Assembly: GCA_039621445.1 (NCBI GenBank)
Contig: CP154956.1
Coordinates: 15,293,508-15,357,507, forward strand
Source of the DNA: Euglena gracilis
Taxonomy: Eukaryota; Euglenida; Euglenophyceae; Euglenales
DNA: 64,000 bases
Direction: 5' to 3'
The notes beneath the pieces were generated by a model. That model made no database searches and was not told where the DNA came from. It saw only the letters and a list, made by a program, of their open reading frames with translations. Positions 24,414-37,249 of the stretch are shown one piece after another. The first letter of the stretch is position 1; each line of letters opens with the position of its first letter. Both the position numbers and the translations under genes were made by a program.

Positions 24414-27125
24414 ATCCCCCCCCACTGTAGATTGGCCAATACCTGGCATCCTGACAGTTTTCCGAGCAGCATCCTGACAGGTTCTCGAGCATGCCAGTTT
24501 CCCAGGGGGGGGGGGTGGGTATGCAAAATCGTTGAAAAATGGTAAAAAAAATTGGAAGTCAATTTCCCTGAAGGTTGGCTGACTGGGGTAGAAAATAGTT
24601 TTTCTGATTTACGTCTCCCATCCACCCACCCCCATCCACCCAAACACTGAAAACCACTTTTTGGCTCTTTGGCCCTTTGCCGGCCCTTTGGCACATACGT
24701 ACAAACACACAGACACAGACACACAGACACAAACATGCACAGACACACGTAAAGACACATACACACATGCACACAAAAATACAGAGAGAGACAGACAGAA
24801 AGACACACACACACACATACACACAAATACCATCTTCAATGGACCGCCCTGCTCCAGAGACATCCCTTGCTTGTGTATTGCGACTGTTTGCTCCTGCCTC
24901 CTCCCCCTGTGCAACCCGTCAAAAAAGAGGACTGGTGGTTTGAGAACTTCTGATATTTGCCACCATGGGACAAACCCTCAAAACACTAACGGAGTGAAAT
25001 CTGTGTCGAAGATTGTAGCTTTCCTCTGCGTTGAAGGTCAGGGGATTCGCTGCCGCCAACCGCCAGGGCCCGACCGCACCAGTCGCAAGGTTGCTTGGCC
25101 CGGCCCACGAACAGAAATGCTGGACGTCGCGGGGTGGGCGGCTGTCCTTCTCGGCTTTCAGCTCTGCGGGGGGCTGGCCGAAGCGGGGCCTCTCCGGCAG
25201 GCACTCATGGCGACACCGTAGGAATCCTGGCCATTCCGCAGCGAGGAGGGGGGGGGGCAGCTTCGGACGCTGTTGGCCCAGCAGTTTTTTTTAAGACCGG
25301 GGGGGGTCCCCACACCCACCCACCCCCTGGGGGGGCCCTGGAGGGGGTCCTGGGACCCACTCAATTTTCCCCCCAAAATGGCCAAAAATTGCGAAAAATG
25401 CTGAAAATAGCACTTTTTCAAAAATTCCTCGGCGGGATTCACCCACCCGACCCCCCCCCCGGGGGTCCAAGACTAAAAAAAAAACCCCTGTTGCCAGTTG
25501 CCCACAAAAGGGATGCTGTTCCGGTTATAAATGTGGAGGTGTGTGTGGGGTAACGGGGGGTGATAGTTTGGGGTGGAGTGGGGTTACAAAGGGGGGGAGT
25601 GGGGGGTGCCACATGGTACTTTAAAAATTCGATAAAAGCCGTCATTTTTTTGAAAAAAATATTTCTCCCCAAAATTATAAGACCTGGCTGGAAATAGGGC
25701 CATCAATGCTGTCAAATGTTTTTTCATATTTTTTTTTCAGAGGACTAGACGGAAAGGATGCAGGGGCACGCATTGTGGTTTTTCTCGAAATTTTGAGGCA
25801 TTTTAAAAGCATTTTTTTTTTTTGGCTTTTTAAAGCATTTTTAGCTTTTTTTTTGAGGCAAGTCCAAGTGACAAGGGAGGTCCAAGGACAATCCGGGGAT
25901 CAAAAGGGGTCCAAACTCAAGAAGTCGATGAATGTATATTTTCGGTGAGCTATGTTCCAGCGGTGCCAGAAAAAAATATGTTTCCTTGGAGTTGGTCTGC
26001 TTTTGCCGAGATTTTGCATCAGCATTTTTTAAAAAAATTTGCCACAGGAAAATTTTGAAGGCATTTTAAAGCATTTTTACACATTTCGGCCAAAAATTTA
26101 AGCTGCATTTTCAGGCATTTTAACGTTTCTTGAGGCGCCTCAAAAAAGATAAAAGATAATCCCTGTTGGGGGAGCTGTACTCCATTGGGGGCCATTTCGC
26201 TGTCCCCAATCTTTAAACTTTACACTTCGGACCAAAAGAAGAGGGAAACCCCTCCGTCACTCAGCCCCAGGGGGGAGGGTCTGACAAGACGATGCCCCTC
26301 TCTCTCCTCCCCGGATTACCAACCAACACACCTTGGCCTGGGCCATGATTGAAGGTAAAGCCAGGGGGCCAACCTTAGGGAGGCCAAGTTTACATGTTAA
26401 GAATTTTGGTGGCCATGTGTAAAAGGCCAAAGGCCAACTTTAGGGGGGCCACGTTTGTATGTAAGGAGGAGGGGGGCCAAGCGCCCGGGGGGCGGGGAGG
26501 TACGGGATGTCATTTCGTAATTTTGAAACATGGTCTAAAATGGAACCCCACACTTCTCATCTTCTCTGTTGGAAGATTGATGGTTTTCCATTTGGCATTT
26601 TTTTTAAGGTGAGTTTTTATTTATTTTGTAAGGCACATTGAGAATGCTTAAGAAACCTGATTCTTTTTGGCCAAAATGACTTTGAGTGACAGTGGGGGGG
26701 AGGGGGTGATGTTGCTGGACTGATTTGAGTATTGAAATTGTGCGCGCAGATTCAGTCATCCTCGACATTTCTCACACACAAGTCGACTTAGCCAATAGTG
26801 CCACACAGGTTTTTAAGAGTGGTCCAAAACATCCCTGGCGTCAAATAGGTTCCAAAATCAAAACGTCAAAAAAACCCATTCTTTTTAAATGATTGAGGAG
26901 AGGCGCTGTGCAAGGACGCCAGAAATCATGTTATTTTTCTGGAGTCGGCTTGTTTCTTTGCCAGGATTTTGGATTTCATTTTTGCTCAGTCAGAGATGAT
27001 TCTGCCAGAATAACCTTTCTTTTAGGGGTTTTTAGGTATTTTTAAGGTGTTCCCACACGCACTCCACACTCCACTCTCCACAGCCCCCCTCCCCCACACT
27101 GAACCCCCCATGCATTTGACTGGAG

Positions 27126-27671
27126 GCTACGGTTTTCGCTCTTTCCCTGGAATATCCAGCAAGGTTCAAACCATACATCTCTTTAAGGACCCCGGGGGGG
27201 GGTGCTGGGCTAGGGCTAGAAATTTGGGCTGGCTAGCCCCCCCCCCGGGGGGGGGGGGGGGCTGGACCCCGGCTGGACCCGAACCGGGGTGAACACAGCT
27301 TTGAAAAAATGATGCATCTGAAACCCCCCAAAAATGCCCCAAACGCCCCCAAACCCCATTTTTTGGCCACTTTTGAACACAGTTTTTCAAAAAAATTCGG
27401 CGCTTTGCGCCGAAAATTTTTGGGCTGGACCCCCAAAAAAGGGGCTGGCTAGCTGGGCTAGCAGCCCCTAGCAGCTAGCGGCTGGGCTGGGCCCAAATCG
27501 GGGCTGGCTGCAGCCGCCCCCCCCCCCCCGGGGGGGGTTCGCAAAACCTTAGAGAGATGTATGGTTCAAACCCATTGATCCAGCAGACCGGGCCACCGTC
27601 CCTTTCACTGTCCCCGGCGAAACACGTGGCGGGCGGTATGATGCAGACCACGTGGCATTTTTGTCCCCCGA
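27126..27671 (+). CDS. Candidate coding exon interrupted by an inverted-repeat element (copy 2)
   Basis: The same exon as at 2724-3267. The frame is intact on both sides of the element (27172-27563). One visible substitution changes AFSS to AFLS. It shares all caveats of copy 1. Confidence 0.45.
27172..27563. mobile_element. Inverted-repeat element, family 1, copy B
   Basis: 392 bp with the same ends and the same GTTCAAAC duplication (27164-27171, 27564-27571) as copy A. It was copied along with the segmental duplication. Confidence 0.9.
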
Positions 27672-27974
27672 GTTGCGCCCACTGTCCCCCCCCCAATGGG
27701 GGCCTGCGCGGGGGCCGGCCCGGGGGCAGCGGCCTGAGCATTCCATCCGCCGCCCCGCAGGCACACTGGGCAGAGGGCGGCGAGAGGCGCTGCGGGGCAG
27801 GAAGCGGGGGGGGGGGTGGGGGGCAGGGTTGTGGGCTGTTTCAATTCAATCAATTCAAATTCAATTTAGTGAAAGTTAAAATGAAGTACCCTCCCCCCCC
27901 CCCATGTCCAACGACTGGCAACCTCTGTCCTCTGACCGGGGGGGGGGGCGGTCGTTGGACATAGGGTTGTGACC

Positions 27975-29521
27975 AAAAAGGTGTCCTCTGACCGGGGGGA
28001 GGGGGTCGTTGGACACAGGGTCGGGGGGAAAAAAAGTTTGCCGAAACCCCCCCAAACAGGTCAAAATTTTCCTTCCGGCGCTTCGCGCCCTTTCCAGCCC
28101 TGTCAACAAATATTTACTTAAATAGCAACCAAAACTGACATCCTTGGACGATTTTGTTGCGGAGATCACGTCTAGAGAACATGCAAAGAAAATGCAAAAG
28201 AAGGTTGGTGACCAATGTAAAGAGGCTCTGTGATGGAAGACACCGGTCACAGAAACGAAACGGAATCACAGCGGCGCAACCAAAACGCTTCCTCTTCCCT
28301 CCCAATCCCTTCCCTTCCATATCTCTCCAACCATCACTCCGTCACCCCCTTTTTGGGTACTGGGCGGGTGGTGAAACCCTTCTTCCGATCCCACATCACG
28401 GCAAACTCTTGCACAACTTTTCCATCCTTTCCCACCACAGGTGCAGATTCGTTCTTTTTCTTCGGTTCTTCCATCTTCGGGACCTCCAAATTTGGAGGAA
28501 TGAAATCATCCCACATCACATCACGTGTGAAATACAGTTTCCCTCCAAAACTGTGTGCCAAGCCCCACGTTCCCCTCTTGCCCTCAGCAAACAGGATCCC
28601 TTTGGAATAAAAAAAACCCCATTGCTTCAAAATTGGAACCCATGCATCCATCCCATTCAGAAATCAAGCAACGGGGCTTATGGAGTGGTCAGCCTTGGAA
28701 TCAGAATCCGACACCGAGGATAGTGAAGAAACAGAGGACACAGATCCCTCGGAATCAGAATCCGAATCCGAACTGGAACCATCCGTGGCAATCCAACGGT
28801 CTAAGGCTCTTTGTAGACTCCTGGTTGGAGGCGAAGAAGCAAGTACCGCAATCGGAGGAGCGGGTGGAGAGGAGGGCGATGGCACCGGTGATGCACTCCT
28901 AGCAGGTGGTGGTGATCTGGCGCGCATGACCTCCGGCCCATTTTCATTACAAGAGGTGATTTCAGGGACATCATGGGAGGAGTCGCCATGATCATGAAAA
29001 ACAGCCAGGTTGCGCCCCACCTTGGCTCCAGGGTGAACCAGCCGTTTGTCTTTGACCAGGTACGAGATGGTCAAATACTCCTGACCAATGACAACCTTCC
29101 ACCGCAGGATTGCACAAAAACAGCACATTGGTCAAATGCTCCTGGCCAACAACAACCTTCACGCCGCGGGATTTCAGAAAAAAACAAAGATACCCAGTCG
29201 ACAATCCCTGCATTCCATCAACCATCTTCAGTCCATGATACAACCTAGCAAACACCCGAAAACATCATGGTGGAATGTTGGGAGTGTGGTGAAGCTCCTT
29301 CAACAACCGCAGGCACTATCTCCCCGGTGGAGCGCTCGTAATGCACAAAACTCCCCGGAGGGAACATTTTAATGGACGATGGGCTGCGGGGTAGAGGAGA
29401 AGGGCGGAAGAAAAGCCTTTCAGGGCTGGCAAACCTCCGGTTTTCACACACCTGCAAAAAAACATCAAACCTCCGAAAAGGTGTCTTCTGACCGGGGGGG
29501 GGGTGGCCGTTGGACATAGGG
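27975..29521. mobile_element. 1.5-kb unit bounded by direct repeats
   Basis: About 46-bp direct repeats at 27975-28020 and 29476-29521 share AAAAGGTGTCYTCTGACCGG, a G-run and CGTTGGACAYAGGG. Partial extra copies lie just outside (27925-27965; 29520-29540), and TGTCCAACGAC at 27904 is the inverted form. Between them lies one broken minus-strand coding region. This could be a mobile element or a degenerate tandem repeat that captured a gene fragment. Confidence 0.55.
28334..29372 (-). pseudogene. Broken ORF of unknown function, Ser/Asp-rich
   Basis: The minus-strand pieces read in order: MFPPGSFVHYERSTGEIV (from 29372); VKVVVGQEHL and again WKVVIGQEYL, an imperfect 60-bp tandem duplication at about 29060-29170 that shifts the frame; a Pro/Ser linker; an acidic SSSDSDSDSEGS tract; then WVPILKQWGFFYSKG and GGKLYFTRDVMWDDF. 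One TGA at 28664 lies in the same frame as the next segment. I do not recognise the family. Position between direct repeats suggests an element-borne protein. Confidence 0.5.
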
Positions 29522-29559
29522 GGGTCGTTGGACATAGGGGGGGGTAAAAAACAAAGCAA

Positions 29560-32500
29560 ATTATTAAATATTGTTAACATATTGAATTATTGATAGTAAA
29601 CTGTCGAATAAATAAAAATCAAATTAAATCAAATTAACTCAAAAAAGTTAAAAAGTGAAATGATTTTTTCTCTCGAAATTCAACTCAATTTGGCCCAAGC
29701 CTGTCCACGGGGCTGACCACACATGGGTGGGGTGTTCTTCAAGGGAACGGTGGCAGGCAGAAGGGGGGAAATGATGTCGGAGGCCTTCAGAAATATTGAG
29801 GAAAAAACTGCGAAGATTGCGGTGAGAACATTCTGCTGGAGGGGACTAGCAAAAATTCACCTCCTTGAGATTTTCTTTTGCATTTTGCAACATTGGTGAT
29901 GTTTGAGATGTCACTCACATTCTTTTCAATAAAAAAGTCCAAAACCATTATTTCTGTATTCTGGGAACATACTGGTTCCAAAAATATGCAAAAATTCGAA
30001 AAAAATTGACAAAAATTTTGTCACAGGAAAAAGCTAGTCCAAAAGTTGCTATATTCTTAGGTAGAAATTATTCCCAGCAGAACTAAAAGAAACACACAGA
30101 TATTGCCAAAATTGGCTGATTTTGCCAACTCTTTGCCAGAATTGGATGCAAACAGATGCAAAAACAGATTGCATTGTGAACCAGTTGTAGAATGGCCTGA
30201 ACCCATTGCACCTTTTTTCACGCTCATGGAAAAAAAGTACACAGGGAAAAAATTGCGAGGAAAGTATTAAAAATTTTTCTCATGAAAAAAAAAGGAAAAA
30301 ATGCGCAAAATTGTACAAATTGCAGGAAATTGGAAAAACTGGAAAAACTGCGGATATCAATCCTCCCTCTGCAGACAATGGGCACAAAAAGCTCATTGAA
30401 GCACTCTTGAAGCACACACATTGAATCCTCTTGAAGCACCCCGAAGCTTTCCCTGGATGAGTTGCGGGGTGAATGGCTGAAGCATTTTCCCTCCAACGTT
30501 GGCCACCTTGGACCATTTGGGGGGGGGGTAAACAGGTCAAACATCCAAGAGCAAATCAGGTTGGGGGGACGAGAAGAAATTCACCAAACACATCCCAGTC
30601 TCAAAAAAGTGTACGTATAAAACACAACCAAATTCCGTCATCTATGAAAACAGCACCTTCAAATTACTGCCCACCAACAGGCAATTCTAATTTGATTGTC
30701 ACAAAAAACCTCCAACATACACACCAGTTGATACTGTGTCTGGGGAGGAGAACCACTTCCATCCAGCAGTGGGAAAACCCCTTCTGATAAATGCAATACC
30801 ATCCCTAGTTCATGAAAATATGCACAGCCACCCCAGGGGGGAAAATCACCAGGAAAGGAGCGCCAGACTTGAAGGTGCGCCAAACTTGGCAATCCAGGGG
30901 TCCGAGGGAGAAAAAGCAAAACGGTCACAGGTGGGTTTCGCCGCTGGAAGCCGGGTTCGAGCGGATTCATATGTCGGCCCAGGGAGCGGCCCAGAGCACC
31001 AACCGGCCATAGACAGCCAGAATCACACGCGCCCTGTGCTGCACCTGCCAGAAGGGTAACAAAATGCTCTGGCAAACTGGAGATAAAAGGTTGGTTTCTG
31101 GCTCAATCTATGTCTATGGTCTAGTCTATGGTCCAAATCTGGCTCTGTGGCAGAAGAGTGCTCAAGAACTGGCGGTCGCATCCCAACGCCAGAGAACGAT
31201 TGCCCCCCAGCACAGTGTTACTGTATCCCTCCGCCCTCCCAGGGCTTGAGCTAAACCCCAACCGGCAGGCTCCTGGAAAACCAGCAAAGCGGCCAATGAC
31301 TTCAAAAACTCCTCCCCATGAAACCCCATCTCAGGCTGTGACCCATCATATATTCTCATGATTCCCATTCCTCCTGGCTCATTTCAGCCCTTTGGTCCAA
31401 ACGGACCAAAGATCAATTTTGAACATGTATAAAAAACCGGACGGTGGCTTTTCATAAATATCCGGCGTCCCCCAGGGTTTGGATCTCAAAGCAAATCAGT
31501 CACACACAAAACATGGTCATATGCTCCTGATTATTCATCAACCAGGAAGCCGATTCGACCCACAGTCACAGATGAATCTCAAAATCGCGTCTTAATCAGC
31601 GTGCCCACCTGCGTTGAGCCGCTGGTGTCGGAGGTCTGGCGAGGGACCCAGCACAGGGAGGCAGAAAAAGGAGCAGGCTCTCTTGAAAGCTACCATCAAT
31701 GCCGTTTGGCGGAAGCTCCCAAAACACCACGGAGGTTTTCTGAAGGGCTCTTCCCTGTGGTCGGTGGAAAAAGACACAGGTCCTCTTTTCTTTGGCAAAA
31801 GACTTCTGAGAGCATTTTGAGAGCAGTTTTTCCTGCTGCACACCGACCAGACCCCCCCCCCCCCACCCCCACAGCAACCTAAACAATGAGCAACACAGCC
31901 TGTATTTGTGCCAGCAAAGCAGCCCACGATCGTCGTTGGGGGCCAAGGATCGGCCAGATCGGTCAGCGCACAGTTCCACGACGAATGCTGGAACCCATTC
32001 TGGCGACGACCCAGGGGGCGGACCCCCCTTGCGACTGGGCTTTTTTTCTTCAAACGGGGCTAAGCGACCCCCCCCTGCGGGTGTCCAGCTCAGAGGCTGG
32101 AAAATTTGAGCTGGCGGGAAAAAGGCAGCTAGCTGACCCCCCCCCTGGGGGTGAGGCTTCTTTTTTAAAGATCCTGGGGGGGGCGTACCCCCACCCACCC
32201 ACCCAGCCCGTGCGGGAGCCCACCCGGGGGGGGGACCCCCTCCCCAAAATCGGGCTGTCTGAGGGCAGTTCCCAAAAAATTGTCGGCACTTTGCGCCGAA
32301 ACCCATACCTGGGCCCCTGGCACCCCCCCCCCCCCCCCCCGGGGGCCGGCCCCCCCCCCCCCGGGGGCCGGACCTCCCCCCCCCCGGAGGCCCTCTTTCG
32401 GACTGAAAAAGAAGCCTGATGGGGTCCCCCCAGCTGGAACTGGCCCTGGAACTGGCCCGAGCTGGAGTGGAAACGGGTGAAAAATCGAAACTTGTAAAAA

Positions 32501-34370
32501 TGCCCTAAAACTGCAAATTATGCAAAAAAATCGATTTTTTTTTGACCCAAAATCTGAGCTGGCCAGCCCTTAGCCGACCCAATTTTGTCATTTCTTCCAT
32601 TTTTCTTGCACCTCGAAAGCCAAAAGCCGTTACCGTCCAGCTGCCTTTCGGGCGGCTGGAAAATAATTATTATAATTTATAGCTCGTCAATGGGGGCCCG
32701 CGGACAAGGAAACCCCAATCAAGTTTCTCTCTCTCTTTTTTTGACATTTAGATGTGGACATCACTGCCGATGTGCCATCAACAGCACGTCTGTGTGTGTG
32801 TGTGTGTGTGTGTGTGCAAAATGATAATTTCACAAAACACAAACTAAGAAAATAATGCAATTTTTAAATCAAAACTTGTCACACCTAAATTGCACAACAA
32901 AATAAAATATTATTTCTATTTAAAATATTATTACATTTACTTTCTCTCTTGTTTCCTTATTTGCTTTATTTATTTATTCATTGACTTCATTGACTTTATT
33001 TATGTTTACATTGACTGCTGATGATTTGGGAAAAAAAACATGACATAAAATTCAATTGAGCACTCGTTCCCCACCTTTGTGCGAATTGGGCCACAGCAAT
33101 CAAGGTACGCTACTATAGGGGAGCGATGGTGCCAATTCCAGTTCAGGATCATAGATTCACTTGACCACCCCAAAATAAGAACCACCCAGAAAGATCACCC
33201 CAAAATAAGACCCCCCCTCGGCTGACCAAGCAAAAGGCCCAAAGCGACCCCCCCCCCAGATTTAAGACACGCCAAATCTGTCAAGGCACCAGGTATGGTG
33301 AAAACAACCTAAAAAATGCCCAAAACCACTTTAAGGGACAAAAATTGTGAAATTTCTGGTGTTTTGAAATATTTTAACAAAAAAAACATGGAAATTGTTA
33401 ATGAACACCAATTTACATTTCGCGCCGAAAGAAAAAGTGGTGTTGGGGGGCCGGGTTGGTCAAGAAAAAAAAACACAAAAAACAAGACAAACAAGACTCC
33501 CCCAAACAAGACACCCCGCCCCCCTGGAGGTTTCCAGCAATGGCCCAACCCACCTGCCCCACCGGGTCCCCCAGATGCCAGCGAATCTATGCCCCGGGGG
33601 GCGGGGGAGGGTGGCGGACAGCACCGGCCAGCGGGGCACCGCTGCGGAGCCGGGGGAGGGGGGTCGAGAGACCCCGTCCCGCACGCCGCCAGCCACGGCC
33701 ATGAAACGGGGAGTTTGGAAAAGCGGGGGGAGGGCAAAGTTCCGGAGATAATCCAGACCCGGAAAACACGTGCAGTCATATCGCAGCCGCCCTTCCCCTT
33801 ATTTTGAAGAACTATTCTGGAGCGGGCAGGATCCAGGATCCCTTGGAGGGCCCAAAGAAGTCCTCAGGGGCTCAAGGATCAATCAATATGTGCCTTATGC
33901 GCTCAACATTGGCCTGTTAATAGGTGGGGACCCGGGAGATAAACGTGTGGAAAAATAGAATGTGAAAAAATCACATAAAAATCGCGCGGGGGACTTTCTC
34001 CCCCAGTGGAAAGGCCCCCCAGGGGTCCAAGAGCCAACTGGGGAGACTGGAAACCACCCAGGGGGGGGGGGAGGGCACCTGGCGGCAATGGGGCGAAAGA
34101 CAAGGGCTGGGGCCGCAGAAGGTCCCCAGACCACGTTTGCAGCAGAAAATTTTCAAACATAAAGCATGGCATGCAAATCCATAGCAGAAACCACTTGATA
34201 TTTTACAAAATCAACATTTTAATCAAAATCAACATTTTTGTACGTGTAAAAATACTACCATATTTTTGATCGTCGTTTTTTTATGTAGCATCTTTTTTGT
34301 CCACCCTGTCTGTACAGTGTTGTTTTTGTTTTGGCAATACTATTGTTGGCCGCCAGAGAGGTAATCTTTT
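29560..34370. other. Repeat-rich DNA, no gene recognised
   Basis: Contains G/C-run clusters (about 31850-32420, with a GCACTTTGCGCC motif like that in family 1 elements), a short (GT)n at about 32790-32815, an A/T-rich stretch (32820-33060) and many short ORFs without motifs or splice partners. Confidence 0.6.
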
Positions 34371-34379
34371 TTGGGGATC

Positions 34380-34475
34380 ACACACACAGACATACACAAA
34401 CACACACACACACACACACACACATGCATGCATGCACGCACGCACGCACACACACACACACACACACACACGCAT
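34380..34475. repeat. CA / CATG / CACG compound microsatellite
   Basis: CA repeats interrupted by CATGCATGCACG. Confidence 0.95.
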
Positions 34476-35485
34476 CAGAGTTTGACTTCCCGACTCTTTG
34501 TGATCTGCTAATTTATGATTCAAGGATAATTGGTAAACGTGGTAAAGAGGACAGAAAGATAACAAAATAAAATATACAATGCCATTGACGTGGAGCAATA
34601 TGCACCCTTGAAAAACACGACACAAAAAAAACCTCAAACGAGTGCAATTAACACATAATTATTTGGCACATTAACACATTATTTTCTTTGTACTTCTGGG
34701 ACTTGATGGTTAATATGTTATTTGTCACAAACAGACAGAGAATTTTTTTGCCAAAATTCACCAATAAAAGCTGGGTCACAAAGACAAAGCCGGTCCAAAT
34801 GAATTTTTCAAGAGTTCAAGAGAGAGTCATGAGAAAACATTTCCAACAGAATTCCAAAAAATCAAATGGGAAAAGGCAAAAAAATAACACGACCCAAATG
34901 GCTCACACAAGCTTTGCAAAATAGAAAAACACAAAAAAAAGCACACAAAAAAAGTATTTGCATTCCCTGAACCTTGGCGGTTTCCTGCCGCCCCCCCCCC
35001 CAGGCGGAGGGCCGGTTCGGGCCAAAAACCAGTTGGCCGTTCTGAAAAGCCAGTCAGCCGTCACGCTCCCACCAGGCGGGGGGTTTGGCAACTGATTGGA
35101 TGCGTGTACGGTTGGGATGGTTCATCCAGACTCTGCGATAAAGCCTGCACCCTTTCACACCCACCCTCTTTTCTCAGGGGCTAGAAAGGAAGGCCGGAGG
35201 AGACCCATGAGCGGCGCCCCCGACCAGTCGGACGTAACATCTGTTGGGGGGGGGGACTTTTCATCCGGCGGGTGCCATCGGAGGGGGTCAGGGAGCAGGG
35301 GAAGGGGAGGGGGGGGGAGCGCGAGGGCGGAAGGGAGCGGCCGAGTGCTGTGGGAAAAGAGTTGCCGTTGTCTGTGGGGCAGGGATGCTCCAGGGCAGAG
35401 GCGAGTCATTGGAACGGAAAATGAATGGAATGCCAGCGCTCATTGCGTTGATTTTGTGATACCCCATGGTCACCAGAACAACAAT
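34476..35485. other. No gene recognised
   Basis: Mixed A-rich and G-run DNA. An open plus frame at 35096-35551 is Gly/Arg-rich, ends in the AAC repeat and has no known motif. Confidence 0.6.
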
Positions 35486-35489
35486 GAGA

Positions 35490-35545
35490 ACACCAACACC
35501 AACAACAACAACAACAACAACGGACCAACGACGACGACAACGAAT
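35490..35545. repeat. (AAC)n / (GAC)n microsatellite
   Basis: Trinucleotide repeat encoding poly-Asn or poly-Val artefacts. Confidence 0.9.
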
Positions 35546-35854
35546 TCTTGATTTTTTTTCTGACAACACGTATCTCCCAAAAAAAAGGAAAAGTGCACAT
35601 ATACATGATTCGGAAAGCCTCGAAAACTTAAAAACAGATACAGAGCTTTATTATGCAACTCCAAACGATTAGAAAATGGCTCATGGGCTGCAAGGGTTGA
35701 CCTCCCACCACTGCATAACCACCCCTTGGTTATATTCAGACACAAACTAGGGGACACTATACATACATTACAAATTGCATTTACATATGCATGTGTGTAT
35801 ATAAATATCTGCTAAACTATGAATCCATACATCACACATGTAATGCATGTGTAT

Positions 35855-35985
35855 GCGTACATACATACGTACATACATACATACATACATACATACATAC
35901 ATACATACATACATACATACATACATACATACATACATACATACATACATACATACATACATACATACATACATACATACACATA
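35855..35985. repeat. (TACA)n microsatellite
   Basis: About 30 nearly perfect copies. Confidence 0.98.
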
Positions 35986-36409
35986 TGCATACATGCAAGC
36001 ATGCATACATACATAACCCTCCCCAAATACAAACCCCCCCGGATTTATATTTGGGCGGAAATTTCAAGACCCCACAGGGGGTTTTATATTTGGGGGGGTT
36101 TTATAAGCGGTCGGAAAAATAAACTTCCTGGCGGGATCCAGTAGTCACTTATTCGGTCCAAAATCACGAATACACCCACCCTTGGGGGTCCAAAAATTTC
36201 ATTTTTCGGGCGAAGGAGCAATTTTCACACGTCTTTGGTAAAAATTGCTCCCAAATCTGCCAAAAGTCACAATTTCAGGAGATATTTTGTCTAAGTTTTT
36301 TTTCTTCCAGCGCTTCGCGCCGGAGGGGGGGGTTTATATTCGGGCGGGATTTCAAGGTCCTCAGGGGGGGGGTTATATTTGGGGGGGTTTTGTATTTGGG
36401 GGGGGTTTA

Positions 36410-36489
36410 CATACATACATACATACATGCATACATACATACATACATACATACATACATACATACATACATACATGCATGCATGCATG

Positions 36490-36521
<32 letters not shown>

Positions 36522-36560
36522 CATACATACATGCATGCATGCATGCATACATACAGTCAT
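36410..36560. repeat. (TACA)n / (TGCA)n microsatellite
   Basis: TACA repeat interrupted by TGCA blocks. Its flank (about 36040-36110 and 36330-36405) shares GGATTTATATTTGGGCGG-like sequence with the flank of the 35855 array, so the two arrays may be arms of one larger repeat. Confidence 0.9.
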
Positions 36561-37155
36561 ATATACACACACATTTTTTACACACACACATACACATGCA
36601 TATACATATGCACACACATGTAAATATATATACATATGCACAAACATATACATACGTACATATGTGGTTATATACATGGCAGCTGCCTTGTACTTGCCCC
36701 CCCCCCCCCCGAATAAAGGGCACAGGGGGGTTCATATGGGGTACCCCGCGTCTGACGTTTCGGGTTTCTCGTATTGTTTCACCCGGGAACTGCACCGTTT
36801 CCAGGCAACCTGCAGGGGAATTCGGGGAGAATACGTCCTAAAATGGGGGAACCCTCCCCGACTGCCGCCGGTTGCCCGGAAACCACGCGCTTCCCCGGCG
36901 CCACAGAACCAAAAGGTAAGAGGGTCAAACCATACAACCCCCCCCCCCCCGGACCCACTACTTCGCCCCCCCCGGGGGGGGGGGCATGTTGAGGGCCCAT
37001 ATGCATAATATTACATATCAAACATCTTTCTTTCATATGTTATACACGTTTGGGTTTTTTTTTTGACTGAAACAGCTGTGAATGCTGCCCCTGGGTACTC
37101 GGCGCAACCCCCAGCTGAGCGCCACCGATGCATGCGGCAGCGCCCACAGAAGCCA

Positions 37156-37249
37156 CTAGGCCGTGGGGGGGACCACCAGGCGCATGCGGAACACGGCGAG
37201 GCTGGCGGCGATCAGCAGGATGACGGCCGGCACGCCAACGCCAGGGTAG
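37156..37249 (-). CDS. SLC35-like gene, last exon
   Basis: Acceptor CCAAGAG|C fits the phase of the previous exon. Encodes one membrane segment ([15 protein letters not shown]), then [10 protein letters not shown] and TAG. A membrane helix after the usual last helix is unusual for this family, so this exon could belong to another transcript. Confidence 0.6.

Larger units (their letters stand above)
24414..27823. repeat. Segmental duplication, copy 2
   Basis: Direct copy of 1-3422 with small differences, mostly homopolymer lengths. Here the sequence beyond the shared poly-G continues without a gap into GGGCAGGGTTGTGGGCTG, so this copy is the better reference for the right-hand border. Confidence 0.95.

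Noticed and set aside
35096-35551. 151-codon plus ORF
   Set aside because: Gly/Arg-rich G-run sequence ending in an AAC repeat, with no motif or splice partner.
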